Below, piece after piece: positions 43,160 through 51,953 of a DNA stretch of 64,000 nucleotides. The translations under genes were made by a program, and so were the position numbers. Location: NCBI GenBank assembly GCA_049315325.1, contig JBMOKJ010000005.1, positions 176,126 through 240,125 of the forward strand, written 5' to 3'. How positions within the stretch are numbered: position 1 is the first letter of the stretch; each line of letters begins with the position of its first letter. This DNA comes from CAXXIC01 sp049315325 (GTDB lineage: Bacteria; Bacteroidota; Bacteroidia; Bacteroidales; UBA7332). The notes below the pieces were generated by a model. It made no database searches, had not been told where the DNA came from, and saw only the letters and a program-made list of their open reading frames with translations.

Positions 43160-45814
43160 ATGAACAAACTTCTGCAACGTCAACTAAATAAGACGATTCC
43201 GAATTTCGATCAACTTCCACCGGATATTAAAACTTTCATTGCTAAAGTCGATGAAAGTTACAAGTCTTTTGAGGAAGATATTGCTCTTTTGCAGCATTCA
43301 ATCGATTTGAGTTCAATGGAGTTGCGTGATACAATCGATATTCAAAAAAAATCGGCGGACGAAAAAGGCGACATTATTCGTAAAATTCACCAAGCTATTC
43401 TTTCGCTTAAATCAAATGACCCCAAATATGCATCGTTGTCGAACGAAACAGACACCGATGCTCTGCTCGATTCGCTAATCGAACTGATTTCCGAGCACAA
43501 AGAGATGGAGGTCTCTTTGCGTCAAAATAGCGATTATTTGCGCGAAATATTGGATTCTCAAAATGTGGGAGTTGCCATTATAGATCTCAAATCCCACGAA
43601 ATCTTGTTCATAAATCAAAAAGGTGCAGAGCTCTACAAAGGAGAAAAAGAGGATCTTATCGGTAAAGTTTGTCACAACGTTATTTGCCCTACTCCCTGCG
43701 GGCAGTGTTCTCTGTCCAATGACTTAACCTCACTTTCATCAGGCGAAAAAGTGCTAATTGATTTGGAAGGAAATGAAATTCCAATCCTCAAATCGGTTGT
43801 TCATTCTACATTCAATGGAAAAAGCTGTTTAATCGAATCCTTCATTGATATCACCGCACGAAAAGAGTTTGAAGAAGAACTCGTAAAAGCAAAAGAGAAC
43901 GCCGAAGAGGCAAATCGTGCAAAATCAGATTTCTTAGCCAATATGAGTCACGAAATTCGTACACCATTAAATGGTATTATTGGATTTTCGGATTTGTTGA
44001 TTAAGACAGACTTAAACGAGATGCAAACACGATATATGCAGACCGTTTATAGCTCTGCAAACTCGTTACTCGAACTGTTGAATGATATTCTTGATTTCTC
44101 AAAAATTGAAGCAGGTAAGTTGGAACTGAATCCCGAAAAAACAGATGTGGTTGAGTTGATCGATCAGATAGGTGATGTGATTAAACACAAGGCACATGAA
44201 AAAGGGTTAGAGTTGTTGATAAATATTCCAGCAGATATTCCTCGATTTATTGAGGTCGATCCCGTCAGACTTCGACAAGTGATTATCAATTTGTTGGGTA
44301 ATGCACTGAAATTCACCGATAAAGGGGAAGTTGAAGTTGAAATAATGGTTGGCCCAGAATCTGACGATAAAAGCCGAAGGGTTTTCACATTTATGGTACG
44401 CGATACAGGTATTGGCATTCCGTTCGAGAAACAGCGCAAAATTTTCGAATCATTTTCTCAAGCAGATAACACCACCACACGCAAATACGGTGGAACAGGT
44501 CTAGGCCTCTCTATTTCGAATAGTTTGGTTGAAATGATGGGTTCGCGTCTCGACTTAAAGAGCGAAGTTGGCGAGGGTAGTTTATTCTTCTTTTCGTTAC
44601 TTTTACCATGTCATTACGGCGATCCGATTCAATATAACGGCATTGAACAAATTCGCAGAATCTTAATTGTGGATGATAATCTCCATAACCGGACTATTCT
44701 CAAACAGATGCTTTCTCCTTTCGATATTGATGTAGATGCTTGTGCCGATGGGGTTGAAGCACTTGTTAAAATAAAGGAACACAACATTTACGATGTCATT
44801 ATTATGGATTACAATATGCCGATGATGAATGGCATAGAAGTGATTCGATACATCAGAGAACGAATGGATATTCCAGAAGGAGAGCAGCCTATTATATTCT
44901 TGCATAGCTCCTCTGACGACAGTCGGATATTTAACGAGTGTATAGAGCTAGGTGTGAAGCAAACACTGATTAAACCTGTGAAAATGTCGCAGTTGGTGCA
45001 GTCGCTTTCTCAGATTTCGGAGGTTCAAGCCGAACAAGGTGCACAACGTACTCCTACTGTGATTCCAGAACGATACTATCGGAATTGCAAGATTTTGATT
45101 GTGGAAGACAATACCACAAACATGTTTTTGGCGAAAACTATTGTACAGAAAATTCTCCCCAATGCCGTCATCTCGAAAGCAATGGATGGTGCCGAAGGAT
45201 TAGAAAAATACAAAGAGGTTCGCCCCGATTTTGTGCTTATGGATGTGCAGATGCCAATAATGAACGGCTATCAGGCAGCTTCAGCCATACGGGAATACGA
45301 AAAAGGTAGTGAAATAGCTGTGCCGATTATTGCCCTTACGGCTGGCACTGTAAAAGGAGAGCGTGAACGCTGTCAAGAGGCTGGAATGAATGACTATTTA
45401 TCGAAACCAGTGGTCGAAAATACAATCCGTGCGGCTATCGATAAGTGGCTGTTGCATACCGATTCGCAACTCGTGGAAGGTGTAGATAATCCGGACTTAG
45501 CCCATTTCAATAAAGAGGAGTTGATGTCGCTCGTTGGCGACGACCAAGAATTGTATGATGAGTTAATAGACTCGGCCATAACCTCTTTCGATGAGAGTTG
45601 TCAGGCGTTAAGGCGAGCAATGGACGATCGCGATTTAGACCAACTGAAAAGGCAAGGACACACCTTGAAGGGAATGGCATACAATCTCCGTTGCAATATT
45701 CTAGGAGATTTGGGCAAACAGCTGGAAACGCAAACCGAATACGTGGCACAAGACATTGTCGACATCTATATTCTTATCGAAAAAGAGATTGCCCTGCTGA
45801 AAGGAGTTCTGTAG
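43160..45814 (+). CDS. Soluble hybrid sensor histidine kinase with two receiver domains and HPt
   Basis: 884 aa with no membrane segment. In order: an N-terminal helical region (1-120), a PAS domain (about 122-235) with a cysteine cluster C-x4-C-x3-C-x2-C near 173-185, HisKA with SHEIRTPLNG (His about 263), HATPase with NLLGNALKF, DTGIGIPFEKQ and GGTGLGLSI, REC1 (phospho-Asp in VIIMDYNMP, about 550), REC2 (Asp in FVLMDVQMP, about 694), and a C-terminal HPt (His in GHTLKGMAYNL, about 833). All phosphorelay residues are visible. It has no DNA-binding output, so the phosphate must pass to a separate regulator. The FIST protein upstream likely delivers the signal. Confidence 0.95.
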   Translation: MNKLLQRQLNKTIPNFDQLPPDIKTFIAKVDESYKSFEEDIALLQHSIDLSSMELRDTIDIQKKSADEKGDIIRKIHQAILSLKSNDPKYASLSNETDTDALLDSLIELISEHKEMEVSLRQNSDYLREILDSQNVGVAIIDLKSHEILFINQKGAELYKGEKEDLIGKVCHNVICPTPCGQCSLSNDLTSLSSGEKVLIDLEGNEIPILKSVVHSTFNGKSCLIESFIDITARKEFEEELVKAKENAEEANRAKSDFLANMSHEIRTPLNGIIGFSDLLIKTDLNEMQTRYMQTVYSSANSLLELLNDILDFSKIEAGKLELNPEKTDVVELIDQIGDVIKHKAHEKGLELLINIPADIPRFIEVDPVRLRQVIINLLGNALKFTDKGEVEVEIMVGPESDDKSRRVFTFMVRDTGIGIPFEKQRKIFESFSQADNTTTRKYGGTGLGLSISNSLVEMMGSRLDLKSEVGEGSLFFFSLLLPCHYGDPIQYNGIEQIRRILIVDDNLHNRTILKQMLSPFDIDVDACADGVEALVKIKEHNIYDVIIMDYNMPMMNGIEVIRYIRERMDIPEGEQPIIFLHSSSDDSRIFNECIELGVKQTLIKPVKMSQLVQSLSQISEVQAEQGAQRTPTVIPERYYRNCKILIVEDNTTNMFLAKTIVQKILPNAVISKAMDGAEGLEKYKEVRPDFVLMDVQMPIMNGYQAASAIREYEKGSEIAVPIIALTAGTVKGERERCQEAGMNDYLSKPVVENTIRAAIDKWLLHTDSQLVEGVDNPDLAHFNKEELMSLVGDDQELYDELIDSAITSFDESCQALRRAMDDRDLDQLKRQGHTLKGMAYNLRCNILGDLGKQLETQTEYVAQDIVDIYILIEKEIALLKGVL

Positions 45815-45823
45815 TTTTATATG

Positions 45824-46249
45824 TTATTTTTGAACCGATACTTCTACACGGTACGATTGAGGCAGATACATATTTTGGCGCGTGTTAAGATGCGGAAGCA
45901 AATCGATTAGCACAATTTTGTATCCGTTCTTTGTCACAAAACTGTTCCCTAAAGGCATATTTACAATGGTATTCAATGTAAATGTGTCTTTTTTGTTTTC
46001 TGCATCAACGATTAGCCGCACTTTTGCATTTCCTGCCCATACGCACGTTGCGTCTTCGGGACAACGTGAATCTTCGAGCACAGAATCAAACCTCAAACTC
46101 ACATCTTTAGCCGAATTGGTATATTGGCTTTTATAACCGATAGTGATTGTGTCGCTCAGCTGCTGCTGCTGTGTTTGACTCTCGTGTTGCTCGTTGCATG
46201 CATCAATCAAACCGAAAATCAGAAGCGGGAGGAATAGGAGTATTTTCAT
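45824..46249 (-). CDS. Small hypothetical lipoprotein with CPEDATCVWAG motif
   Basis: 141 aa from the ATG at 46249. A longer frame to 46321 adds 24 residues that do not look like a signal; the shorter start gives MKILLFLPLLIFGLIDAC with Cys18 as the lipid anchor. The central SRCPEDATCVWAG with two cysteines is shared with uncharacterised Bacteroidetes lipoproteins. A Gln-rich stretch follows the Cys. It is probably on the outer or inner membrane surface, function unknown. Convergent with the kinase gene (10 bases between stops). Confidence 0.75.
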   Translation of the reverse strand: MKILLFLPLLIFGLIDACNEQHESQTQQQQLSDTITIGYKSQYTNSAKDVSLRFDSVLEDSRCPEDATCVWAGNAKVRLIVDAENKKDTFTLNTIVNMPLGNSFVTKNGYKIVLIDLLPHLNTRQNMYLPQSYRVEVSVQK

Positions 46250-46390
46250 AAATCTTAAACTTAAGGTTCTGTTAGTATGATGTTGCAACGTTTTGTTTCG
46301 CTGCAAAGTAGCGATAATCATTTATCAATGCAAATGTAGAGTTTGAGGTTATTCAAGATACTTTTATAGGTATTATGTGATATTTGGAAA

Positions 46391-46462
46391 CGAAAAATAA
46401 ATATATTTGTAGTCGGAACGCAGTTCCTAATAATACTGAAAAAGCGAGATTGCAAATCTCGC
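46391..46462 (+). repeat. Dispersed leader repeat, copy B: promoter box plus palindromes
   Basis: 46391-46441 matches 7234-7285 at most positions. It contains TATATTTG (46402-46409, a consensus -7 box) and GGAAC-gca-GTTCC, then a palindrome GCGAGATT-gca-AATCTCGC (46444-46462). It lies about 100 bases before the gene at 46561. 46250-46560 has no gene of its own; a long frame across it is an artefact of the missing stop. Confidence 0.65.
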
Positions 46463-46504
46463 TAGCGGAACAACGTCATTCTACGGCATATCCGAGTGGA
46501 CAGG

Positions 46505-46685
46505 GAATTAGGCTCTTACTTATTTACTGGAAATACATTAGAAGAAAATATTTTTGGAAAATGAAAAAAGCATTTGAGTTTCTATATTATTGTTTGTACA
46601 GAATGTTCACTCTGATAAAACGAGTTGGAGAGAAAGATGAAAATTTAGCGTCTTCTTTTTTTTCTATTCTTTTATCAACGAAAAC
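46505..46685 (+). repeat. Left copy of a 500-bp-offset direct duplication (other copy 47005-47185)
   Basis: About 180 bases, covering some 55 bases of leader and the first 42 or so codons, recur almost unchanged exactly 500 bases downstream. Beyond that point the two copies diverge strongly. Confidence 0.85.
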
Positions 46686-46959
46686 CATTTTATTACTTTT
46701 CTTTTTACGATATACACAGGCTAAGAGTGTTTTGTTGTTACACCCTTATGACCGTATCTTTAAGGTCTCTATTCTAATGATTTTTGTTGTGTGGTATTTT
46801 ATTTGTAAGTATTATTTCTTACGAAAAGAAAACTATAAAAGGATAGTGGATTTTTACGAAAGGAAGTATAGTGGGAAAAATAGAGGATTGGCACTAATTG
46901 GGATAATTTATGCTGTTTGTACATTTCTTTTATTCATTCTCCCTTCTTTTCTTGAATGA
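46561..46959 (+). CDS. Small hypothetical membrane protein, first of a tandem pair
   Basis: 132 aa from the ATG at 46561. N-terminal MKKAFEFLYYCLYRMFTLIK is amphipathic; hydrophobic segments lie near 40-50, 64-82 and 110-130; a charged KYYFLRKENYKRIVDFYE stretch follows the second helix. No family recognised. Start choice: upstream of the ATG the two duplicated copies differ only by amino-acid-changing substitutions, whereas in the first 42 codons seven of eight differences are silent. So selection for protein begins at this ATG. The gene follows the leader repeat also found before the gene at 7361. Its product resembles the protein at 6566. Confidence 0.7.
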   Translation: MKKAFEFLYYCLYRMFTLIKRVGEKDENLASSFFSILLSTKTILLLFFLRYTQAKSVLLLHPYDRIFKVSILMIFVVWYFICKYYFLRKENYKRIVDFYERKYSGKNRGLALIGIIYAVCTFLLFILPSFLE

Positions 46960-47060
46960 AAACAATAATGTTTAGCTACAGGAGCTTTGATATACGGAGG
47001 TGCGGAATTGGGTTCTTACCTATTTACTGGAAATACGTTAGAAGAAAATGTTTTTGGAAA

Positions 47061-47483
47061 ATGAAAAAATCATTTGAATTTTTATACTACTGTTTGTACA
47101 GAATGTTCACTTTGATAAAACGAGTTGGAGAGAAAGATGAAAATTTGGCGTCTTCTTTTTTTTCAATTCTTTTATCAACAACTACAATCACACTATTCTT
47201 TCCTTTGAGATTTATTATTCCAAAAGGTTTCTTTACACCACGCCCATATGATGTATTAATAAAAATCACTCTCGGATCTATTTTTATTATTTGGTATTTT
47301 ATTTGCAAATACTATTTCCTAAAAAAAGAAAATCATGTAAGGATTATTGCATCTTATGAAGAAATATATTTGGGCAAAAACAAGTCAATGGCATTATTGG
47401 GCATTATCTATTCATTAGTTACTTTTGTGAGCTTTATATTTTTTGCAATATGGGTTAGCAGGATAATTTATCAAATTTGGTGA
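47061..47483 (+). CDS. Small hypothetical membrane protein, second of a tandem pair
   Basis: 140 aa. Its first 40 residues are nearly identical to the product of the gene at 46561 (one Ala/Ser change), the rest is only loosely similar but keeps the YD...WYFICKYYFLKKEN core and a last hydrophobic stretch. It starts 101 bases after the first gene and carries its own copy of the leader just before the ATG. A frame opening at 46956 reads through this leader and is not the start. Function unknown; the conserved N-terminus and variable C-terminus suggest a shared anchor or partner site with a diversifying part. Confidence 0.7.
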   Translation: MKKSFEFLYYCLYRMFTLIKRVGEKDENLASSFFSILLSTTTITLFFPLRFIIPKGFFTPRPYDVLIKITLGSIFIIWYFICKYYFLKKENHVRIIASYEEIYLGKNKSMALLGIIYSLVTFVSFIFFAIWVSRIIYQIW

Positions 47484-47534
47484 TAACGCTTCAAACAGGT
47501 GTAAATAAGCAATAATCAGTAAATGATAATTGAG

Positions 47535-47570
47535 GAATGGTGGGTAATGTACTCACCATTCTTTATTTTC
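47535..47570 (+). terminator. Hairpin terminator after the tandem pair
   Basis: An 11-bp stem GAATGGTGGGT / ACTCACCATTC (one wobble) with a 5-base loop, followed by TTTATTTTC. Confidence 0.7.
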
Positions 47571-47724
47571 ATAAGCTTAAAAGAATAATAAAGACCCGAT
47601 ATGAAAGAAAATAGCACTTCATGTATCAGATTTGGTGATGCGATTTTTCTGAAAGCAGAATGCATCCTCAAAGCTTTGCGAACGAACACTTCACCCATTC
47701 GTCGGCTCATTCGTTTATTTCCAC

Positions 47725-47732
47725 TATCTTTG
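47725..47732 (+). promoter_or_regulatory. -7 promoter element TATCTTTG directly before the helicase ATG
   Basis: Fits TAnnTTTG. The ATG at 47737 begins only four bases after the box, so the transcript would start at or next to the ATG. Confidence 0.5.
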
Positions 47733-47736
47733 CACA

Positions 47737-49062
47737 ATGCAAAATAATTCCACAATTATAGAGAAAACGCTCGCAAATATGGGCATCGAATCGCTCAATG
47801 CGATGCAGGTAGCAACCCTAGAGGCAAATGATGCAGAGCGCGATATGGTGCTTCTGTCGCCCACCGGTTCGGGTAAAACTTTGGCATATCTGCTCCCCAT
47901 TTTGTTGGGGTTGAATCCCGAAAGTAAAAAAGTACAAGCATTGGTTTTGGCTCCATCGCGCGAATTGGCGATGCAGATTGAGCAAGTGTGGCGCAGCATG
48001 GGCACAGGCTACAAGGTGAATACCTGCTTTGGCGGTCGTCCGTCGAATGCCGAAAAGCGTGCGTTGCAGACTCCACCCGCAGTGCTCATCGGGACTCCCG
48101 GTCGCTTGCAAGACCACATCGAACGTGCCAATTTCGAGGTGGACGACATTCGCCTACTGGTGCTCGATGAGTTCGACAAATCGCTCGAAATGGGTTTCAC
48201 CGATCAGATGGAGTCTATCATCAGTCGGTTGGCGTTTTTGCATAAAAGAATCTTGACATCAGCTACCGATTTAAACAAAATTCCGTCTTACACGGGAATA
48301 AAGAATCCGACGAAACTCGATTTCTCGGAGAAAAACAACGAACTGAAAGGGCTTTCGACCTACACGATAAAAGGCGAAAACAACGATAAGATGGATTTGC
48401 TCTACAAAACGATTTGCCATTTGGGCAACGAATCCACGTTGGTTTTTTGCACCCAACGCGAAGGCGTCGAAAAAGTGGCTGCTTACCTGCGCGAACGAAA
48501 AGTGCCGAACGAATTTTTTCACGGCGGACTCGAACAGCCAGACCGCGAGCGCGCTTTGTCGAAGTTTCGCAACGGAAGTTGCACGATTTTCGTTTCCACC
48601 GACCTTGCCTCGCGTGGATTGGATATTCCTGAAATCAGAAACGTCATTCACTTCGATGCCCCTGCTCGTATAGACGAGTATGTGCACCGAAACGGGCGAA
48701 CTGCACGTATGGAAGCCGAAGGCCGCGCCTTTTCGCTACTGGCATCAAACGAGCAACTGCTTGATTTTATTAAGCCAAAGCCACAAGCCTATCCGTTGCC
48801 GACCGCCAATGCAGCTCCTCCCAAACCGAAATGGGCGACACTTTATATTGGTAAAGGGAAAAAAGACAAACTGAGTAAAATGGATATAGTCGGTTTTCTA
48901 TTCAAAAAAGGAGAGCTGACAAAAGATGAACTCGGTATGGTTGAGGTCAAAGAATTTTACTCCTACGCAGCTGTAAAGGCCACTAAAGTGAACGAGCTAC
49001 TGCTTCGTGTGCGGGATGAGAAAATTAAGAATATGAAGACAAAAATTGAATTGTCGGAATAG
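47737..49062 (+). CDS. DEAD-box RNA helicase, DbpA-like
   Basis: 441 aa. The Q-motif region ends in LNAMQ; motif I SPTGSGKT, Ia APSRELA, Ib GTPGRL, motif II DEFD (Phe in place of Ala), motif III SATD (Asp in place of Thr/Ala), then STDLASRGLDIP and HRNGRTAR. A C-terminal domain of about 70 residues (ATLYIGKGKKDKLSKMDIVGFLF, split as ATLYIGKGKKDKLS and KMDIVGFLF) matches the DbpA RNA-binding module, which targets 23S rRNA hairpin 92. It is probably a ribosome assembly helicase. The ATG lies four bases after a -7 promoter box, implying a very short or absent leader. If that start is wrong the next ATG is at codon 15, inside the Q-motif region. Confidence 0.92.
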   Translation: MQNNSTIIEKTLANMGIESLNAMQVATLEANDAERDMVLLSPTGSGKTLAYLLPILLGLNPESKKVQALVLAPSRELAMQIEQVWRSMGTGYKVNTCFGGRPSNAEKRALQTPPAVLIGTPGRLQDHIERANFEVDDIRLLVLDEFDKSLEMGFTDQMESIISRLAFLHKRILTSATDLNKIPSYTGIKNPTKLDFSEKNNELKGLSTYTIKGENNDKMDLLYKTICHLGNESTLVFCTQREGVEKVAAYLRERKVPNEFFHGGLEQPDRERALSKFRNGSCTIFVSTDLASRGLDIPEIRNVIHFDAPARIDEYVHRNGRTARMEAEGRAFSLLASNEQLLDFIKPKPQAYPLPTANAAPPKPKWATLYIGKGKKDKLSKMDIVGFLFKKGELTKDELGMVEVKEFYSYAAVKATKVNELLLRVRDEKIKNMKTKIELSE

Positions 49063-49072
49063 TAAAACAGAG

Positions 49073-49102
49073 GAGCCAAGTGAACGATTGGCTCTTTTTT
49101 TT
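49073..49102 (+). terminator. Rho-independent terminator after the DbpA-like helicase
   Basis: A 7-bp stem GAGCCAA / TTGGCTC with an 8-base loop and an eight-T run. The rest of 49063-49395 is AT-rich with no gene, apart from the nuo promoter. Confidence 0.88.
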
Positions 49103-49282
49103 GTTACCGCCGATATATTAACAGTAAATATTGGTTATATTATTGATTTATAATTATTTACGTTTAAATTAACACTGTTAATGGCAAAAGTATAAATCAA
49201 AAAATAGTCGATTTTGCAATGCAGACTTTGCAAAATTGAAAAAAAAGTGACCAAATTTGACACTTAATTGATTAATTTAATT

Positions 49283-49290
49283 TATTTTTG
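49283..49290 (+). promoter_or_regulatory. -7 promoter element TATTTTTG of the nuo operon
   Basis: Fits TAnnTTTG. A TTTG lies 23 bases upstream (49256-49259), slightly long for the consensus. It leaves a leader of about 100 bases before nuoA. Confidence 0.5.
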
Positions 49291-49395
49291 CGAGTCTTTT
49301 AATTTTTAGGCTCAAAATGAGATGTTTTTTGTCAGAAAAATTAAATAAACGATCGTAATTTTAGTGTTTAACTTATTTGATATAAAAGTTCGTAT

Positions 49396-49746
49396 ATGGG
49401 AATTGCAGCAGTATTGACGATGTTACTTACCGGAATCGGATTTGCATTAATCGCTATTGGAATCGGTAAAGGATTCGGTATGCACTCGTGGAATCCACAA
49501 AAAGGAGAGCCCTATGAGTGTGGTATTCCGACAGAAGGTGTCACTTGGGTTCAATTCAACGTAGGTTACTACCTATTTTCATTGGTATATTTGGTGTTCG
49601 ACGTCGAAATTGTGTTCCTATTTCCTTGGGCTACTGTGGTCAAAGAGATGGGGATGTTTGCGTTTGTCGAAATCCTTTTCTTTTCGTTGTTCCTGTTCTT
49701 AGGACTTTTGTATGCATTTAAAAAGAAAGCATTATCATGGATGTAA
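49396..49746 (+). CDS. nuoA: NADH-quinone oxidoreductase subunit A
   Basis: 116 aa with three membrane helices. The loop YECGIPTEGVTWVQFNVGYYLFSL (short form YECGIP and FNVGYY) between helices 1 and 2 and FDVEIVFLFPW in helix 2 are diagnostic. It is a membrane-arm subunit near the quinone chamber of complex I. First gene of an 11-gene operon; overlaps nuoB by 10 bases. Confidence 0.97.
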   Translation: MGIAAVLTMLLTGIGFALIAIGIGKGFGMHSWNPQKGEPYECGIPTEGVTWVQFNVGYYLFSLVYLVFDVEIVFLFPWATVVKEMGMFAFVEILFFSLFLFLGLLYAFKKKALSWM

Positions 49747-50303
49747 AGAAGAAATTCCTTCCCGATTTCCCCGGAGAAGTATATGAAAATGAGTTTGGAA
49801 ACAGTAGCTTTATTGTTTCTTCGGTAGATGCTCTTGCCAATTGGGGACGAAGTAATTCCCTATGGCCACTCTCTTTCGGTACAAGCTGTTGCGCGATCGA
49901 AATGATGAGTACCGTTTCTGCGAGACACGACTGGTCGCGTTTCGGATTCGAGGTAATGCGTGCTTCGCCACGTCAGTGTGACCTTATTTTGGTTAGTGGA
50001 ACAATCACTTACAAAATGGCACCGGTATTGAAACGTCTCTACGATCAGATGCCTGAGCCACGCTATGTGATAGCAATGGGTGCTTGCACCATTTCTGGAG
50101 GTCCGTTTGTGTTGCATTCCTATTCTGTATTGAATGGAATCGACAAAATCCTTCCTGTAGATGTCTATATTCCGGGATGTCCTCCGCGTCCTGAGTCTCT
50201 TCTTCATGGCTTGATGGCTTTGCAACAGAAGATTATGCAAACAAAAGCGTATGTGATCGAAAACCCGACTCATGCTGCCGAACCACAACATAAAATATTC
50301 TAA
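49737..50303 (+). CDS. nuoB: NADH-quinone oxidoreductase subunit B
   Basis: 188 aa. It carries the N2 [4Fe-4S] cluster ligands: the tandem Cys pair in GTSCCAIEM (51-52), Cys in MGACTISGG and Cys in PGCPPRPE. This cluster passes electrons to quinone. It overlaps nuoA and is followed after 11 bases by nuoC. Confidence 0.97.
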   Translation: MDVKKKFLPDFPGEVYENEFGNSSFIVSSVDALANWGRSNSLWPLSFGTSCCAIEMMSTVSARHDWSRFGFEVMRASPRQCDLILVSGTITYKMAPVLKRLYDQMPEPRYVIAMGACTISGGPFVLHSYSVLNGIDKILPVDVYIPGCPPRPESLLHGLMALQQKIMQTKAYVIENPTHAAEPQHKIF

Positions 50304-50314
50304 GCGAAACGATT

Positions 50315-50785
50315 ATGAACCGAGAAGAACTGAAAAACTACCTGACTAGCACATTCCCAACTGCAACAATAGGCGAAACATTCGATTTCGCACTGATTGA
50401 AGTAGCGAAAGAGGAGTTGTTGGAGGTAGCTACTAAGCTGAAAAACGCTCCCGAAACTCAATTTGATTTCCTTTTCTGTGAAACTGCTGTTGATCGAATC
50501 GAAACATTCGAAGTGGTATATCACCTCAGATCCATCAACTATCAACACGAGTTGGAACTGAAAGTGAAACTCGACAAACCAGAATTACCAGAGTTGCCAA
50601 AAATTGCTTCTGTCTATTCGTTGTGGCAAGCTGCCGAACTGTACGAAAACGAAATCTTCGACCTTTTTGGAATTTGGTTTGACGGACATCCGAAATTGCG
50701 TCGTATGATTCTAGGCGATGAGTGGCCGGGCTATCCTCTCCGCAAAGGCTACGAATATCCTGACATTGAAAAAACCCTTAAATAA
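50315..50785 (+). CDS. nuoC: NADH-quinone oxidoreductase subunit C
   Basis: 156 aa, a short 30-kDa-subunit type. Diagnostic segments are YHLRSINY, VYSLWQAAELYENEIFDLFGI (short form ENEIFDLFGI) and the FDGHPKLRRMILGDEWPGYPLRK end. It is separate from nuoD, unlike the fused NuoCD of enterobacteria. Its stop is 4 bases before the nuoD ATG. Confidence 0.95.
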   Translation: MNREELKNYLTSTFPTATIGETFDFALIEVAKEELLEVATKLKNAPETQFDFLFCETAVDRIETFEVVYHLRSINYQHELELKVKLDKPELPELPKIASVYSLWQAAELYENEIFDLFGIWFDGHPKLRRMILGDEWPGYPLRKGYEYPDIEKTLK

Positions 50786-50789
50786 GCGT

Positions 50790-51917
50790 ATGGAACCATT
50801 TATAAATTTTGCAGCAGACGTCGAAAAAACAGACGAGTTTGTAGTTAATATCGGCCCCCAGCACCCTTCTACACACGGGGTTTTGCGTTTTCAAACTACT
50901 CTTAACGGAGAAATTATTACGGATCTTGTACCGGTGATTGGATACATCCACCGCGGAATTGAGAAAATGACTGAGTTCTTGAACTACAAGCAGTCGATTT
51001 ACCTTACCAGCCGTATGGATTATTTGTCGTCGTTTATGAATAATCAGGCTTGCGCATTGGTGGTCGAAAAAGCTTGTGGTATCGAGGTTCCGCCTCGCGC
51101 TCAGGCAATTCGTATCTTGATGTGCGAATTGCAGCGTCTGGCTTCGCACGAATTGTGGTGGGGCTCTTGTACGATGGACGTTGGCGCGGTTACTCCGTTC
51201 TTTATGGCATTCCGCGATCGTGAAGATATTATGGATATTTTCGAATCGAACACAGGTAACCGATTGACAACCAATTACATCTTGCCAGGTGGTGTGATGA
51301 TGGACATTTTGCCATCATTTATTCCTGATGTGAAAAATGTATTGGCAAAACTGAAAGGTTTTCTTCCTGAATACGAAACGCTGATCAACGGAAACATTAT
51401 TTTCCAAAAACGGATGAAAGGGGTGGGTATTCTTTCGAAAGAACAAGCCATTTCTCTCGGTGTGACTGGTCCTGTAGCGCGTGCTTCGGGCATTTCATGC
51501 GACGTGCGTAAACTTCAACCTTACGATGGTTACGAAAAATTGGATTTCAAAGAAGTGATTGCAGATGGTTGCGATAGCTGGACACGTTATTTGGTGCGTC
51601 TCGAAGAGATGAAGCAGTCAATCCACATTATCGAGCAGTTGATTGACAATATTCCTGAAGGTGATTTCCGTGCTAAAACAAAAGCGGTGCTGAAAGCTCC
51701 AGAAGGAGAATACTACCAACGTGTAGAAACGGCTCGTGGTGAATTGGGCGTCTATTTTGTGAGTGATGGCAGCGCGAAACCTTATCGTATGAAGTTCCGT
51801 TCGCCAAACTTCTCGAACTTAGGTGTGGCCAAACCATTGAATGTGGGCGAGAAAATCGGTGACTTGATAGCCAGTATGGCAACCATCGACCTCGTAATTC
51901 CCGATATCGACCGTTAA
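50790..51917 (+). CDS. nuoD: NADH-quinone oxidoreductase subunit D
   Basis: 375 aa from the ATG at 50790. A frame opening at 50718 overlaps nuoC and lacks family sequence, so it was rejected. The NiFe-hydrogenase-like 49-kDa fold is shown by GPQHPSTHGVLRF, GYIHRGIEKM, ELQRLASHELWWG and the PYRMKFRSP end. Together with NuoB it forms the quinone site. Confidence 0.96.
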   Translation: MEPFINFAADVEKTDEFVVNIGPQHPSTHGVLRFQTTLNGEIITDLVPVIGYIHRGIEKMTEFLNYKQSIYLTSRMDYLSSFMNNQACALVVEKACGIEVPPRAQAIRILMCELQRLASHELWWGSCTMDVGAVTPFFMAFRDREDIMDIFESNTGNRLTTNYILPGGVMMDILPSFIPDVKNVLAKLKGFLPEYETLINGNIIFQKRMKGVGILSKEQAISLGVTGPVARASGISCDVRKLQPYDGYEKLDFKEVIADGCDSWTRYLVRLEEMKQSIHIIEQLIDNIPEGDFRAKTKAVLKAPEGEYYQRVETARGELGVYFVSDGSAKPYRMKFRSPNFSNLGVAKPLNVGEKIGDLIASMATIDLVIPDIDR

Positions 51918-51953
51918 TCAATTAGTAAGAATAAATAGAAAACAGATCGAGAT

